From NCBI GenBank assembly GCA_022783305.1, contig JALEWQ010000109.1, positions 1-45,074 of the forward strand: a stretch of DNA of 45,074 nt, in the 5' to 3' direction. This stretch comes from Trueperella sp. Lineage in GTDB: Bacteria; Actinomycetota; Actinomycetes; Actinomycetales; Actinomycetaceae. Shown here piece after piece: positions 1 through 8,240 of the stretch. The stretch's first letter is position 1. Each line of letters opens with the position of its first letter. Position numbers and translations under genes: made by a program. The notes beneath the pieces are model-generated. The model was not told the origin of the DNA and did not search any database. It saw only the letters and a program-made list of their open reading frames with translations.

Positions 1-811
1 GCGTGGCGAGGTCGTGTCCCTCCTTGACCGTCCATCCGCCGGGAACCTGGAGGTCGACGTTGATGAAGCGCTCGCGGCCGGCCTGGCGGGTCTGCAGGCC
101 GTGGAAGCTGATCGAGCCGGGCTCCGAGTAGCTGTGCAGGATCTCGACGATGGCGGCGTTTTCGGCGTCGGGAAGGGTGACGTCCATGAGGCCGGCGAGT
201 GAGGTGCGCAGGAGCGCGAGGCCGGTCCAGATGATGTTGATGGCCACCGCGATGGCGATCAGCGGGTCGAGGATGTCCCAGCCCGTCACCATGACCAGGA
301 TCAGGCCGGCGACAACGCCGACGGAGGTGATGAGGTCGGTGAGCAGATGGCGCCCGTCGGCCTCGAGCGTGATCGAGCACTTCCTGCGGCCCACACGGAT
401 GAGATAGGCGCCTGTGGCGCCGTTGATAAGGGCGGCAAGGGTGGAGATGGCTAGGCCGATCCCGAGACTCTCCACCGGCTTGGGGTGGGTGAGGCGGCTG
501 ATCGCGGCGAAGATGATGAGGGCGGCGGCGCCGAAGATCATAGCGCCCTCGACTGCCGCGGAGAAGTACTCGGCCTTCGAGCGCCCGAAGGTGTAGCGCG
601 AGCTGGCGGGCTTGGCGGCCAGCGTGAGAGAGATAAGCGCGATGATCGCGGCCACGAGATTGACCACCGATTCCATCGCATCCGACAGGAGCGAGACGGA
701 GCCGGTGGCGAGGTAGGCGCCCGCCTTGAGACCAATGGTCGCGACGGCGACGCCGATCGAGAGCCACGCGTAGGGTGCGAGGTTTTGCCGTGGCCGAGTA
801 TCTTGGGTCAT
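1..811 (-). CDS. Cation diffusion facilitator family metal exporter, C-terminus cut by window edge
   Basis: The minus-strand frame opens with ATG at 811 (MTQDTRPRQN) and stays open to the edge, so 270 codons are visible. About six hydrophobic segments are followed by a soluble domain (ISFHGLQTRQAGRERFINVDLQV), the layout of CDF proteins (six TM helices plus a cytoplasmic dimerisation domain). TM5 carries the family H-x3-D pair (H155, D159, in HLLTD). In TM2 the first acidic ligand D44 is present (LLSDAMES), but the usual second Asp is S48, so the metal site is not the textbook zinc site. CDF proteins exchange divalent metal for protons across the cytoplasmic membrane. The gene diverges from rpsP and shares a 305-base intergenic region with it. 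The metal cannot be assigned from sequence. Confidence 0.88.
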   Translation of the reverse strand, partial: MTQDTRPRQNLAPYAWLSIGVAVATIGLKAGAYLATGSVSLLSDAMESVVNLVAAIIALISLTLAAKPASSRYTFGRSKAEYFSAAVEGAMIFGAAALIIFAAISRLTHPKPVESLGIGLAISTLAALINGATGAYLIRVGRRKCSITLEADGRHLLTDLITSVGVVAGLILVMVTGWDILDPLIAIAVAINIIWTGLALLRTSLAGLMDVTLPDAENAAIVEILHSYSEPGSISFHGLQTRQAGRERFINVDLQVPGGWTVKEGHDLAT

Positions 812-1116
812 GTTTCTATTGTCACCCGAGCCGGAGCCGATGGAAACTAACAGGTCAGGGACTTTAGGCACACTTCGCTATAATGAAATGGTCGGTTTAG
901 GAGTCGTGAAATCCAGGCACGTGACCACCACCACCGCGCAGATGCCGCGCTGGGAGTGCCAAAATGGCGCAAAATCTGGCATTATGGTTCGTTGTACTCA
1001 GGCATCGCCAGGTCCCTCTCACCGTGGTGATGTCTCAGTCCGGGCAAAGACCAGACGCATGATTTCCCACGTTTCCGGTTGGCGCCCACCAAACATGAAC
1101 TAGGAGTGACCGCTAA
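812..1116 (+). promoter_or_regulatory. rpsP upstream region with a perfect -10 hexamer
   Basis: These 305 bases lie between the divergent CDF gene and rpsP, and I see no convincing gene in them. A perfect TATAAT lies at 879-884 on the plus strand. Its -35 region is poor, and a start from it would give an rpsP leader of about 225 nt. A weaker TATGGT is at 983-988. The ribosome-binding site TAGGAG (1101-1106) precedes the GTG start of rpsP. Confidence 0.45.
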
Positions 1117-1572
1117 GTGGCAGTCAAGATTCGTTTGAAGCGTATGGGCAAGATTCGCGAGGCCCACTACCGCGTCGTCGTCGTCGATTCTCGCAAGAAG
1201 CGCGACGGGCGCGTCATCGAGGAGATCGGTTACTACAACCCGAACACCGAGCCGTCGGTGATCGACATCAACTCGGAGCGTGCTCGTTACTGGATCTCGG
1301 TCGGCGCCCAGCCCTCCGAGCCGGTGCTCGCGCAGCTGAAGATCACGGGTGATTGGCAGGCGGCCAAGGGCCTTGAGGGTGGCTCCACCCTCAAGACGGC
1401 CGAGGCCGTGGACATCGCCGCACAGCGCGAAGAGGCCACCAAGGCCGTCCAGGCTGAGGCTGAGAAGCGTCGTGCCGACAAGGCGAAGGCTCGTGAGGAG
1501 GCCGAGGCGGCCGCCAAGGCCGAGGCCGAGGCTGAAACCGACGAGGCTCCGGCAGAGGCTGAGGAAGCGTAA
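1117..1572 (+). CDS. rpsP: 30S ribosomal protein S16
   Basis: The N-terminus ([22 protein letters not shown]) and following YNPNTEPS are typical of S16, which binds 16S rRNA early in 30S assembly. The GTG start at 1117 has TAGGAG about ten bases upstream. At 151 aa it is longer than the usual 80-100 aa. The extra length is an Ala/Glu/Lys-rich, probably charged helical or disordered tail from about residue 100, ending in an acidic stretch, as in many actinobacterial S16 proteins. It is the first gene of the S16-KhpA unit, and its TAA overlaps the next ATG by one base, suggesting translational coupling. Confidence 0.97.
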   Translation: MAVKIRLKRMGKIREAHYRVVVVDSRKKRDGRVIEEIGYYNPNTEPSVIDINSERARYWISVGAQPSEPVLAQLKITGDWQAAKGLEGGSTLKTAEAVDIAAQREEATKAVQAEAEKRRADKAKAREEAEAAAKAEAEAETDEAPAEAEEA

Positions 1573-1808
1573 TGCTTGCTGACGCCTTGGAACACCTCGT
1601 TCGCGGAATCGTGGACAACCCGGATGACGTGGAGGTCACCTCGCGCAATACCCGCCGCGGTGAACTCCTTGAGGTTCGGGTCAATCCTGAGGACCTCGGG
1701 CGCGTGATCGGCCGCAACGGCCGCACGGCCAAGGCGTTGCGCTCCGTGATCGGTGCACTCGCCACGGAGGGCCCGGTCCGCGTTGACGTGATCGAAACCG
1801 ATCTGTAA
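1572..1808 (+). CDS. khpA: KH-domain RNA-binding protein KhpA
   Basis: This 78-aa single-KH protein has the RNA-binding G-x-x-G loop at residues 47-50 (IGRNGRTAKAL). Length and position directly after rpsP match the KhpA/YlqC family, which pairs with KhpB (Jag) in other bacteria and affects RNA metabolism and cell elongation or division. The ATG overlaps the rpsP stop by one base. A strong hairpin follows, so rpsP-khpA is probably a two-gene transcript with partial read-through into rimM. The family call is firm; the cellular role here is inferred. Confidence 0.93.
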   Translation: MLADALEHLVRGIVDNPDDVEVTSRNTRRGELLEVRVNPEDLGRVIGRNGRTAKALRSVIGALATEGPVRVDVIETDL

Positions 1809-1821
1809 TCGCTTCCGTGAG

Positions 1822-1848
1822 GGACCCGCCAGGCTTGGCGGGTCCTTT
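1822..1848 (+). terminator. Intrinsic terminator or attenuator after khpA
   Basis: A perfect 10-bp stem (1822-1831 pairing with 1836-1845) closes a 4-base loop (ggct) and is followed by TTT. The T-tract is short, so termination may be partial and leave rimM-trmD-rplS partly co-transcribed. Confidence 0.75.
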
Positions 1849-1894
1849 GCTATAGGGGCACGATAGAGAACACAAGAGACGAGAAGGGGTAGGC

Positions 1895-2434
1895 ATGCAG
1901 CTGACGGTGGCGATCGTGGGCGCGGCCCACGGGCTCAAGGGCGAGGTCAAGCTCGACGTGCGGACGGACGATCCGGAGCGGCGCTTGGCCGTGGGGGCGG
2001 CACTGGAGACCGACCCTGCGGACATGGGGCCGGTGACCATCGCCTCCCGGCGCGAGTACAAGGGCGCACAGTACGTGCGCTTCGCCGAGTACTCAGACCG
2101 GACGGGCGCCGAATCCCTGCGCGGGGTGAAACTGGTCATCGAATCTGACGAGGACGAGGCCGAGGAGGATGCCTGGTTCCCGCACGAACTTGAGGGCCTG
2201 GAGGCGCTCGATCCGGAAGGCTATGAGCTGGGAGTGGTTGTCGGCCTCGAGCCGATGCCCGCCCAGGACCTCCTGGTGGTGCGCGAGCCGGACGGCATCC
2301 TCACCCGTGTGCCCTTCGTCAAGGAGATCGTCACCGAGGTCGACCTCGAGGATCACTGCGTCGTCATCGACGCACCCGCCGGGCTCTTCTCGCCCGATGA
2401 GCTCGTCATCTCCGAGGAAACAGAGGGGCACTAG
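1895..2434 (+). CDS. rimM: 16S rRNA processing protein RimM
   Basis: This 179-aa protein begins MQLTVAIVGAAHGLKGEVKLDVRTDDPERR, the RimM N-terminal beta-barrel signature. The C-terminal half (WFPHELEGLEALDPEGYELGVVVG) is the PRC-barrel. RimM binds S19 and helps mature the 30S head. The start at 1895 follows the purine-rich GAGAAGGGG. The rimM-trmD order is conserved widely, and trmD begins one base after the rimM stop. Confidence 0.96.
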   Translation: MQLTVAIVGAAHGLKGEVKLDVRTDDPERRLAVGAALETDPADMGPVTIASRREYKGAQYVRFAEYSDRTGAESLRGVKLVIESDEDEAEEDAWFPHELEGLEALDPEGYELGVVVGLEPMPAQDLLVVREPDGILTRVPFVKEIVTEVDLEDHCVVIDAPAGLFSPDELVISEETEGH

Positions 2435-2435
2435 C

Positions 2436-3791
2436 ATGCGTTTCGACATCATCTCCGTGTTTCCCGAGTTCTTCTCCGTCCTCGACTTGTCGCTCGTGGG
2501 CAAGGCCCGCGAGCGAGGCATCATCGACGTGGAGAGTCACGACCTGCGTGCCTGGACCACCGACGTCCACCGCACCGTCGACGACGCTCCCTTTGGCGGC
2601 GGCGCCGGAATGGTGATGAAGCCGGACGTGTGGGGGAAGGCGATCGACGACGTCGTCGCCCCGGGTCGCGTCGTGCTTGCGATACCGACGCCGTCGGGCG
2701 TGCCGCTCACGCAGCGGGCGTGCTGGCAGCTGGCGGAGTCGGACCAGATCATCATCGCCTGCGGACGTTACGAGGGGATCGACGCCCGGGTGGCCGAGCA
2801 CTACCGCGCGGCCGGCATGGAGGTGGTTGAGTTCTCGCTCGGGGACTACGTGCTCAACGGGGGTGAGGTGGCGGCGATCGCGCTGGTCGAGGCCGTTTCG
2901 CGGCTCGTACCCGGGATGGTGGGCAACCCCGAATCCCTGCGCGAGGAATCGCATGGGGAAGAAGGCCTGCTCGAGTACCCGGTCTACACCAGACCCACGA
3001 GCTTTCGCGGTATCGACGTGCCAGAGGTTCTCACCTCAGGCGACCACGGGAAGGTGGCGCGCTGGCGGCGCGACCGCGCCCTCGAGCGCACGGCTGCCCG
3101 ACGCCCGGACATGATTGCCGCCCTAAGCGCCGACGCGCTCGACAAGAAGGACCGGGCCACGCTCGTCCGGCTCGGCTGGGTGGTCGGGCGAAAGCCCGAG
3201 CGCGTCGTCGTGACGCAGGCACAGCCCGAGGAGGCCAAGCAGGTAGCTGAACTGGCCACCCGGCTCTTCCCGGACGCCTGCCCGCCCGACATGAGCGAAG
3301 CGGACATCGCGGCCTTTACCGCCGAGAACCTGAGCCGGGAGCGCTTCTCCGGCTACATCGCGGACCCGCGCTACCTCACGATGGTGGCGCGGGTGGGCGG
3401 GCAGCTTGCCGGCTATTCGCTCTCCTTCTTTCCGGCAGGACAAGAAGATAGGGCCGAGGCACTGGCGGCCGGGGCGCCGGAGCGAGTGGTGCTCGATGGC
3501 GTCCCACGCGAGGGTGACCTCGTCTACCTCTCAAAGCTCTACGTGGACGCCCCTTGGCGCGGCAGTGGCATCTTCGACATCCTTATGAGGCAGACGCTGG
3601 CCGAGATTGGTCGGCGCGCGCAGGGTAGCGAGCCCTACGTGTGGCTCGGAACCAACACGGCCAACAAGCGCGCTATCCGCGCCTACAAGCGCTTCGGATT
3701 CGTCGTAGCGGGCCAGCGCGAGTTCACGGTGGGTGAGCAGCTCAACAAGGATCTCACTTTGGCGATCCGGGCGCGTGTGGCACAATTGTAG
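2436..3791 (+). CDS. trmD: tRNA (guanine37-N1)-methyltransferase TrmD fused to a C-terminal GNAT acetyltransferase domain
   Basis: The frame is open upstream into rimM, but the real start is the ATG at 2436 (MRFDIISVFPEFF), giving 451 aa. Residues 1 to about 240 are TrmD, which methylates G37 of tRNAs using SAM in a trefoil knot. Visible motifs are FGGGAGMVMKPDV, CGRYEGIDARV and FSLGDYVLNGGE. From about residue 255 the protein continues with a GNAT fold: VVVTQAQPEEAKQVAEL, then the acetyl-CoA loop APWRGSGIF near residue 375, and ANKRAIRAYKRFGF. Normal TrmD is about 230-270 aa. There is no stop or internal start evident between the two parts. The acetylation substrate is unknown. The fusion may be lineage-wide in this family of Actinobacteria. 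Confidence 0.95.
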   Translation: MRFDIISVFPEFFSVLDLSLVGKARERGIIDVESHDLRAWTTDVHRTVDDAPFGGGAGMVMKPDVWGKAIDDVVAPGRVVLAIPTPSGVPLTQRACWQLAESDQIIIACGRYEGIDARVAEHYRAAGMEVVEFSLGDYVLNGGEVAAIALVEAVSRLVPGMVGNPESLREESHGEEGLLEYPVYTRPTSFRGIDVPEVLTSGDHGKVARWRRDRALERTAARRPDMIAALSADALDKKDRATLVRLGWVVGRKPERVVVTQAQPEEAKQVAELATRLFPDACPPDMSEADIAAFTAENLSRERFSGYIADPRYLTMVARVGGQLAGYSLSFFPAGQEDRAEALAAGAPERVVLDGVPREGDLVYLSKLYVDAPWRGSGIFDILMRQTLAEIGRRAQGSEPYVWLGTNTANKRAIRAYKRFGFVVAGQREFTVGEQLNKDLTLAIRARVAQL

Positions 3792-3910
3792 GGCTTGTGT
3801 GGGATTTCTGGCCTGCCGCAGGGGGCCCGATCCGGCTGCAAGATCTTTCCGACGAACGGGCACGTGCCCGGAAAGCACTCTGACCTGCGCGCAGGGTGGT
3901 TGAGAAGATA
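3792..3910 (+). promoter_or_regulatory. rplS leader with a perfect 14-base palindrome
   Basis: The 119 bases between trmD and rplS contain a perfect palindrome, cgggcacgtgcccg (3857-3870), which could fold in the mRNA or serve as a protein-binding site. I see no clear promoter. The L19 leader structures I know of are from other phyla, so a regulatory role is only a possibility. Confidence 0.3.
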
Positions 3911-4261
3911 ATGAACATTATCGACAAGATTAACGAAGCGTCGTTGACCGAGCGTCCCGCCTTCCGCGCGGGTGACACGGTGAAGGTCAACGTGAAGGTC
4001 GTTGAAGGTCAGCGTCACCGCATCCAGGTCTTCCAGGGTGTCGTCATCGACCGCAAGGGTGGCAATGGCATCGGCGCGACTTTCACCGTTCGCAAGGTCT
4101 CCTTCGGCGTCGGCGTGGAGCGCCGCTTCCCGCTTCACTCCCCGAACGTTGACTCCATCGAGGTCGTCAGCCGTGGCCGCGTCCGCCGCGCCAAGCTGTA
4201 CTACCTGCGTGACCGTCACGGCAAGGCCGCGAAGATCCGCGATATCCGCACCGACGCTTAA
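3911..4261 (+). CDS. rplS: 50S ribosomal protein L19
   Basis: The protein [22 protein letters not shown] continuing [16 protein letters not shown] is L19, located at the 30S-50S interface. A GTG at 3896 would add five residues (MVEKI), but family members begin at MN(V/I)ID, so I chose the ATG at 3911, giving 116 aa. The purine run GAGAAG lies just upstream. It ends the rimM-trmD-rplS group and is followed by a good terminator. Confidence 0.96.
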   Translation: MNIIDKINEASLTERPAFRAGDTVKVNVKVVEGQRHRIQVFQGVVIDRKGGNGIGATFTVRKVSFGVGVERRFPLHSPNVDSIEVVSRGRVRRAKLYYLRDRHGKAAKIRDIRTDA

Positions 4262-4274
4262 GCGTTGTGGACAG

Positions 4275-4303
4275 GGAGCACCCGCAAGGGTGCTTCCTTC
4301 TTA
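4275..4303 (+). terminator. Intrinsic terminator after rplS
   Basis: The stem gagcaccc (4276-4283) pairs with gggtgctt (4288-4295) around a GCAA tetraloop, with one G-U pair at the base. A pyrimidine-rich tail (ccttctta) follows. Confidence 0.8.
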
Positions 4304-4308
4304 TTCGC

Positions 4309-4364
4309 TAATCCCGCAGATGTCACACCGAAAACGGGAAGATGGTGTGGCACCTGCGGGATTA
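4309..4364. repeat. Long imperfect inverted repeat between rplS and lepB
   Basis: The arm 4309-4329 is complementary to 4344-4364 over 21 positions with only two differences, one of which would be a G-U pair in RNA. The loop is 14 nt. It sits about 10 bases past the rplS terminator. It is much longer than a normal terminator stem and lacks a T-tract, so it may be an RNA structure in the lepB leader, an RNase processing site or a small palindromic repeat element. Confidence 0.75.
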
Positions 4365-4527
4365 ACGTTTCGCGCGGGCAATTGATGGACGGAACGTGGG
4401 CCGGGTGTCGGTGTTACGTGCGGCTCGAATGCGAACGCTGTCGGCGAATTCACGCCCAGACACCCCCGCTCCGCACGGACGGCCGAGGGCGCGTGCCGTA
4501 GTGTAGACCTCAGCAAGAGGAGGCGCG

Positions 4528-5289
4528 ATGGAGGAAACCCAAGAGACGAGCATGCCGCCGTCGTACCCGCCCGAGAGCCGTGCCACCCCGAGCCGGACCG
4601 AGGCCGCGGAGGTCAGCACCAAGAAGCGGATCGGCTCCGTCGTACTCGAGTTCGCCACGATCATTGCCATCGCCCTGCTCATCTCGGTCGTCATCAAGAC
4701 CTTCTTCGCGCAAGCCTTCGCCATCCCCTCCGAGTCGATGGAGAACACCCTCATCCCGGGGGATCGGATCCTCGTCAACAAGCTCGCGGACTCGGAGGAA
4801 GACCTCAATCGTGGCGACGTCGTCGTGTTCGTTGACCCCGGCAACTGGCTGAGCGATTCGGCCAAGCCGCACTACACGGGCGTCCAGAAGGCTCTGATCA
4901 ACCTCGGCGAGCTCGTGGGCATCGTCCCACAGAACGTGGGCGACCACCTGGTTAAACGGATTATCGGCCTGCCCGGCGACCACGTGACGTGCTGCAACGA
5001 CGGCCTCATCACGGTCAACGATGTTCCGATCATGGAAACCTATATCAAGCCCGGCTCAGCGCCCTCAGACACCGCGTTTGACGTCGTGGTGCCCGATGGT
5101 CACGTGTGGGTCATGGGAGATAACCGCGACCGCTCGAAGGATTCCCGCTACCACCAGCAAGCTACAGGCTTCGGCTTCGTGCCGATCACGAACATCGAGG
5201 GCCGGGCATGGCTCACAATCTATCCGCTCGGTCGGATGGGCACGATCCCCTCGGCTAGCGAGGTGTTCGCTAACGTTGATAGTCCCTGA
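4528..5289 (+). CDS. lepB: Signal peptidase I
   Basis: This membrane-bound serine protease removes signal peptides from exported proteins on the outer face of the cytoplasmic membrane. One TM segment (about residues 38-60) follows a 30-residue hydrophilic N-terminus. Box B (AIPSESMENTL) carries the catalytic S70, and box D (VKRIIGLPGDHV) carries the general-base lysine K143. Box E is GDNRDRSKDSR. At 253 aa the length is usual for Gram-positive enzymes. A strong AGGAGG lies at about 4517-4522, just before the ATG. rplS-lepB-rnhB is the conserved actinobacterial order, and rnhB probably starts inside the lepB end. Confidence 0.96.
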   Translation: MEETQETSMPPSYPPESRATPSRTEAAEVSTKKRIGSVVLEFATIIAIALLISVVIKTFFAQAFAIPSESMENTLIPGDRILVNKLADSEEDLNRGDVVVFVDPGNWLSDSAKPHYTGVQKALINLGELVGIVPQNVGDHLVKRIIGLPGDHVTCCNDGLITVNDVPIMETYIKPGSAPSDTAFDVVVPDGHVWVMGDNRDRSKDSRYHQQATGFGFVPITNIEGRAWLTIYPLGRMGTIPSASEVFANVDSP

Positions 5290-5944
5290 TCGCCAGGTCG
5301 AACTCAGCGTGCTGCGTGAGCTGGCGGCCGGCGGTGGGCGCTACCTCGCGGGGGTCGATGAGGTCGGGCGCGGAGCGCTCGCCGGACCGGCCACGGTGGG
5401 GATCGCCGTCGTCTCCCTCGACACTCCCGGCGACTTCCCGGCGGGGCTACGCGATTCGAAACTCATGACCCCGGCGGCGCGCACACGCGTCGTCGGGCAG
5501 GTGCGCCGATGGGCGGACGCCGTCGCCGTGGGGCACGCCGGTGCCGACGTCGTCAACCGCTGGGGTATTATCGGGGCGTTGAGGTACGCCGCCGCGGAGG
5601 CGCTGTCCCAGTTGGACCTGCCTATCGCGGGGGTGCTCCTGGATGGCAGTCACGACTGGTGGACCCCCTCCGAATTGCCGATCGGGCCGCAGCTGCCGGC
5701 CTACCCCGTCCACATGGAGGTCAAGGGGGATGCGCGGTGCGCGGTGGTGGCCGCGGCGAGCGTTGTGGCCAAGGTGGAACGTGACGAGCTCATGAGGCGA
5801 CTCGGGGCCCAGTATCCGGGCTACGATTGGGAACGGAATAAGGGATACTCCTCGCCGTCGCACATCACGGGCCTGCGTGAGCTCGGCGCGAGCGTGCACC
5901 ACAGGACAAGCTGGAAACTACCTGGATTGGAGTCGGGAAAATGA
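5276..5944 (+). CDS. rnhB: Ribonuclease HII
   Basis: RNase HII cuts RNA in RNA-DNA hybrids and at single ribonucleotides in DNA. The N-terminal motif GVDEVGRGALAGP contains the first two catalytic acids (D28, E29), and later DSKLMTPAARTRVV and VKGDARCAVVAAASVVAKVERD are also diagnostic. The frame is open far upstream into lepB, so the start must be chosen. TTG at 5276 gives 222 aa and overlaps lepB by 14 bases; GTG at 5309 is the alternative (211 aa). The stop overlaps the next ATG by four bases (ATGA). Confidence 0.93.
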   Translation: MIVPDRQVELSVLRELAAGGGRYLAGVDEVGRGALAGPATVGIAVVSLDTPGDFPAGLRDSKLMTPAARTRVVGQVRRWADAVAVGHAGADVVNRWGIIGALRYAAAEALSQLDLPIAGVLLDGSHDWWTPSELPIGPQLPAYPVHMEVKGDARCAVVAAASVVAKVERDELMRRLGAQYPGYDWERNKGYSSPSHITGLRELGASVHHRTSWKLPGLESGK

Positions 5945-6252
5945 GTGAGCTGGAGAACTACGAAGCTGACGCCGAGCTAGGGCTGTACCGCGAGTATCGA
6001 GACGTGGCGAACCTGTTCCAGTTCGTGGTGGAGACTGAGCGGCGCTTCTACCTGGCCAACGACGTCGACGTCAAGGTTCGCGCCTCCGCCGCCGGAGACG
6101 TCTTCTTCGAGGTGACGCTGACGGACGCATGGGTCTGGGACATCTTCCGACCCTCCCGCTTCATCCGGGGTGCGCGTATCGTCACGTTCAAGGACGTGAA
6201 TGTGGAGGAGCTGAACAAGCCCGACCTCTCTCGCGGGCTCGACTTCGAGTAG
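5941..6252 (+). CDS. DUF2469 family protein of unknown function
   Basis: This 103-aa acidic protein (MSELENYEADAELGLYREYR, then DVANLFQFVVETERRFYLAN) belongs to the short DUF2469 family, conserved in Actinobacteria between rnhB and yraN. No catalytic motif is evident. It has many aromatic residues and ends RFIRGARIVTFKDVNVEELN followed by KPDLSRGLDFE. It overlaps rnhB by 4 bases (ATGA). Its function is unknown; the conserved position suggests a core role. Confidence 0.93.
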   Translation: MSELENYEADAELGLYREYRDVANLFQFVVETERRFYLANDVDVKVRASAAGDVFFEVTLTDAWVWDIFRPSRFIRGARIVTFKDVNVEELNKPDLSRGLDFE

Positions 6253-6360
6253 CGAGATTCCGCGAAATAAATCTATCCACAGTTCCCCTCGGGTGTGCCT
6301 CACCCACATTTGCGGCATTCGCGCCATCGCGAGAATGCGTTTACTGCTGAAATCGTCTCT
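6253..6360 (+). promoter_or_regulatory. yraN upstream region with an imperfect hairpin
   Basis: The 108-base gap is noticeably less GC-rich than the flanking genes. It holds an imperfect inverted repeat, 6315-6323 against 6328-6338, with a 4-base loop and a 2-base bulge. A new transcription unit (yraN-comM-dprA-xerC) may begin here, but I find no clear -35/-10 pair or ribosome-binding site before the yraN ATG. Confidence 0.3.
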
Positions 6361-6720
6361 ATGACGAACAACGAATTAGGCGCATGGGGCGAAAACCTCG
6401 CCGCAACATATCTGACACAACAGGGCTGGACGATCCTCTCTCGTAACTGGCGCACGCGCGGGGGTGAGATCGACATCGTGGGCTTCGACCCGCTACGCAA
6501 CGCCATCGTGGCGGTTGAAGTCAAGACACGGCGCACGCACAGGGCGGGCACCCCCGCCGAGGCCGTGACGGCGCTGAAGGTGAAACGCATCAAGAGCCTG
6601 CTACTCCAGTGGCTCCTGGATCACCGCTCCTTCGGCACGCAGATCGGCGTGGATGTGGTCACGGTTGACCTGTCCGGCGATCACCACGACCTCACCCACC
6701 TCAAGGGGGTGGAGTCATGA
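6361..6720 (+). CDS. yraN: YraN/UPF0102 family putative nuclease
   Basis: The 119-aa protein has the family signature GAWGENLAATYLTQQGWTIL, RNWRTRGGEIDIV and VAVEVKTRR, which together form a PD-(D/E)xK-type nuclease core resembling archaeal Holliday junction resolvases. A longer frame begins at 6295, but the extra 22 residues do not look like family sequence, so I use ATG 6361. The stop overlaps comM by four bases. Neighbours comM, dprA and xerC all handle DNA, which fits a role in DNA processing; the biochemical function is not established. Confidence 0.92.
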   Translation: MTNNELGAWGENLAATYLTQQGWTILSRNWRTRGGEIDIVGFDPLRNAIVAVEVKTRRTHRAGTPAEAVTALKVKRIKSLLLQWLLDHRSFGTQIGVDVVTVDLSGDHHDLTHLKGVES

Positions 6721-8240
6721 CGGGTGCGATCGCCGGCACAGTGGGGCGTGCCAACACCCTGTCCGTGGTGGGGGTTCAGGCCGTCCCCATCCTCGTCGAG
6801 GCTGTCCAACTCAACGGCCTGCCCAGCTTCCACATTGTTGGGCTTCCCGACGCGGCGGTCAACGAGGCGCGCGAGCGCCTGCGGGCCGGCTTTCACGCCA
6901 TCGGGATTACCTGGCCCAACCGGCGCCTCACGGTCAACCTTTCGCCGGCGGACGTGCTGAAATCCGGCACCGGCTTCGACCTGTCGATCGCGGTGGCGAT
7001 TCTCGGCTCGATCGGATTCGAGGTGGGGCGCTCGGCCGTGGTCATGGGAGAGCTCGGCCTGGACGGTTCGGTGCGGCCCGTGCGAGGGATCCTGCCCGCC
7101 CTGCTCGCGGCGAAGGATGCCCAGGTCGCGATCGTGCCGGAGGCGAACCGAGACGAGGCGATGCTCGTGGACGGCATCGAGGTTATCGGCGTTCACCACC
7201 TGGCACAAGTTGCGCACATGTGCGGGGTGCCGGGCGTCCTCGTCCCGCCGCCCGCGCAGCTCAGCGCCGAGACTCTCGAGGTGCCCGAGGCGGTGGCGGA
7301 TGTTGCCGACGTGTGCGGCCAGGAGGAGGCTATCCTCGCTCTCCAGGTGGCGGCCGCGGGCGGGCACCACATGCTCATGGTCGGTCCGCCCGGGGTCGGC
7401 AAGTCCATGCTCGCCCGCCGGATGCCCGGCATTCTTCCCGATCTCAGCCAGGCAGACGCGCTGGAGGTGGCCGCGATCGCATCGCTGACGGGCGCGCGGG
7501 TGACCTCTCTTCCCGTCCACCCGCCGTTCGCCGCGCCGCATCACACCGCGACGGCGGTGGCGCTGGTTGGTGGCGGATCGCGGGTACCTCGCCCTGGGGC
7601 AATCACGGCAGCCCACCGCGGCGTGCTCTTCATGGACGAGTTCCCCGAGTTCGCCCCTCGCGCGATCCAGTCTCTGCGCCAGCCCCTTGAGGACGGCTGG
7701 ATCGACGTGGCACGTGCGAAGGCAAGCGTGCGCTTCCCCGCGCGCTTTCAGCTCATCGCTGCGGCCAACCCCTGCCGGTGCGGGCGGCGGCTCGACCCGG
7801 GAGCCGCGTGCACCTGCACCTCGCGCGACATCCGCCTCTACGAGGCATCCCTTGGGGGACCGGTGCGCGATCGGATCGATATCCACGTCACCCTCCGGCG
7901 CCCGTCGAAGGCGGACCTTCGCCGGGGCGGAAGCTCCTCCAGCGGGCAGCTGAAGCAGGCGGTGGCGGCGGCCCGGGAGCGGCAAGCGCACCGGCTGGCT
8001 GGCCTCGGCCTCGCTCGCAACGCCGACGTGCCCGGATCGTGGCTGCGGCGCCACACACCAATCCAGGGCGTCACGCTCACGCGCATCGACGAGGGTCTGT
8101 CCAAGGGCCAGCTCTCGCTTCGTGGCTATGACAGGATTTTGCGGCTGGCCTGGTCGATTGCCGACCTCGCCGCGCACGATCGGCCCAGCGACGACGACAT
8201 CGCGGCGGCCTTCATGCTCAGCGGGAGGGTGGATTCGTGA
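6717..8240 (+). CDS. comM: ComM/YifB-type Mg-chelatase-like AAA+ ATPase
   Basis: This 507-aa AAA+ protein has an N-terminal ChlI-like/Lon-related domain (LSVVGVQAVPILVEAVQLNG), Walker A GPPGVGKS (residues 223-230), Walker B-region GVLFMDEFPEF, a Cys-containing insert (NPCRCGRRLDPGAACTCTSR) and the C-terminal Mg-chelatase domain. ComM is a hexameric helicase that promotes branch migration during natural transformation in Vibrio and Haemophilus. It is widespread beyond naturally competent bacteria. It overlaps yraN and dprA by four bases each, so translation is probably coupled. Confidence 0.95.
   Translation: MTGAIAGTVGRANTLSVVGVQAVPILVEAVQLNGLPSFHIVGLPDAAVNEARERLRAGFHAIGITWPNRRLTVNLSPADVLKSGTGFDLSIAVAILGSIGFEVGRSAVVMGELGLDGSVRPVRGILPALLAAKDAQVAIVPEANRDEAMLVDGIEVIGVHHLAQVAHMCGVPGVLVPPPAQLSAETLEVPEAVADVADVCGQEEAILALQVAAAGGHHMLMVGPPGVGKSMLARRMPGILPDLSQADALEVAAIASLTGARVTSLPVHPPFAAPHHTATAVALVGGGSRVPRPGAITAAHRGVLFMDEFPEFAPRAIQSLRQPLEDGWIDVARAKASVRFPARFQLIAAANPCRCGRRLDPGAACTCTSRDIRLYEASLGGPVRDRIDIHVTLRRPSKADLRRGGSSSSGQLKQAVAAARERQAHRLAGLGLARNADVPGSWLRRHTPIQGVTLTRIDEGLSKGQLSLRGYDRILRLAWSIADLAAHDRPSDDDIAAAFMLSGRVDS

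Noticed and set aside
810-1103. 97-codon frame upstream of rpsP
   Set aside because: No recognisable family, no ribosome-binding site, and it covers the likely rpsP promoter region.
4265-4501. 78-codon Cys-rich frame (CGTCG, GCRC, CERC) between rplS and lepB
   Set aside because: It resembles a small zinc ribbon, but it starts at a TTG without a ribosome-binding site, runs through the rplS terminator and the long inverted repeat, and lacks the GC third-position bias of its neighbours.
6272-6281. DnaA-box-like CTATCCACA upstream of yraN
   Set aside because: A single site with one mismatch is expected by chance, and no origin genes or box cluster are nearby.
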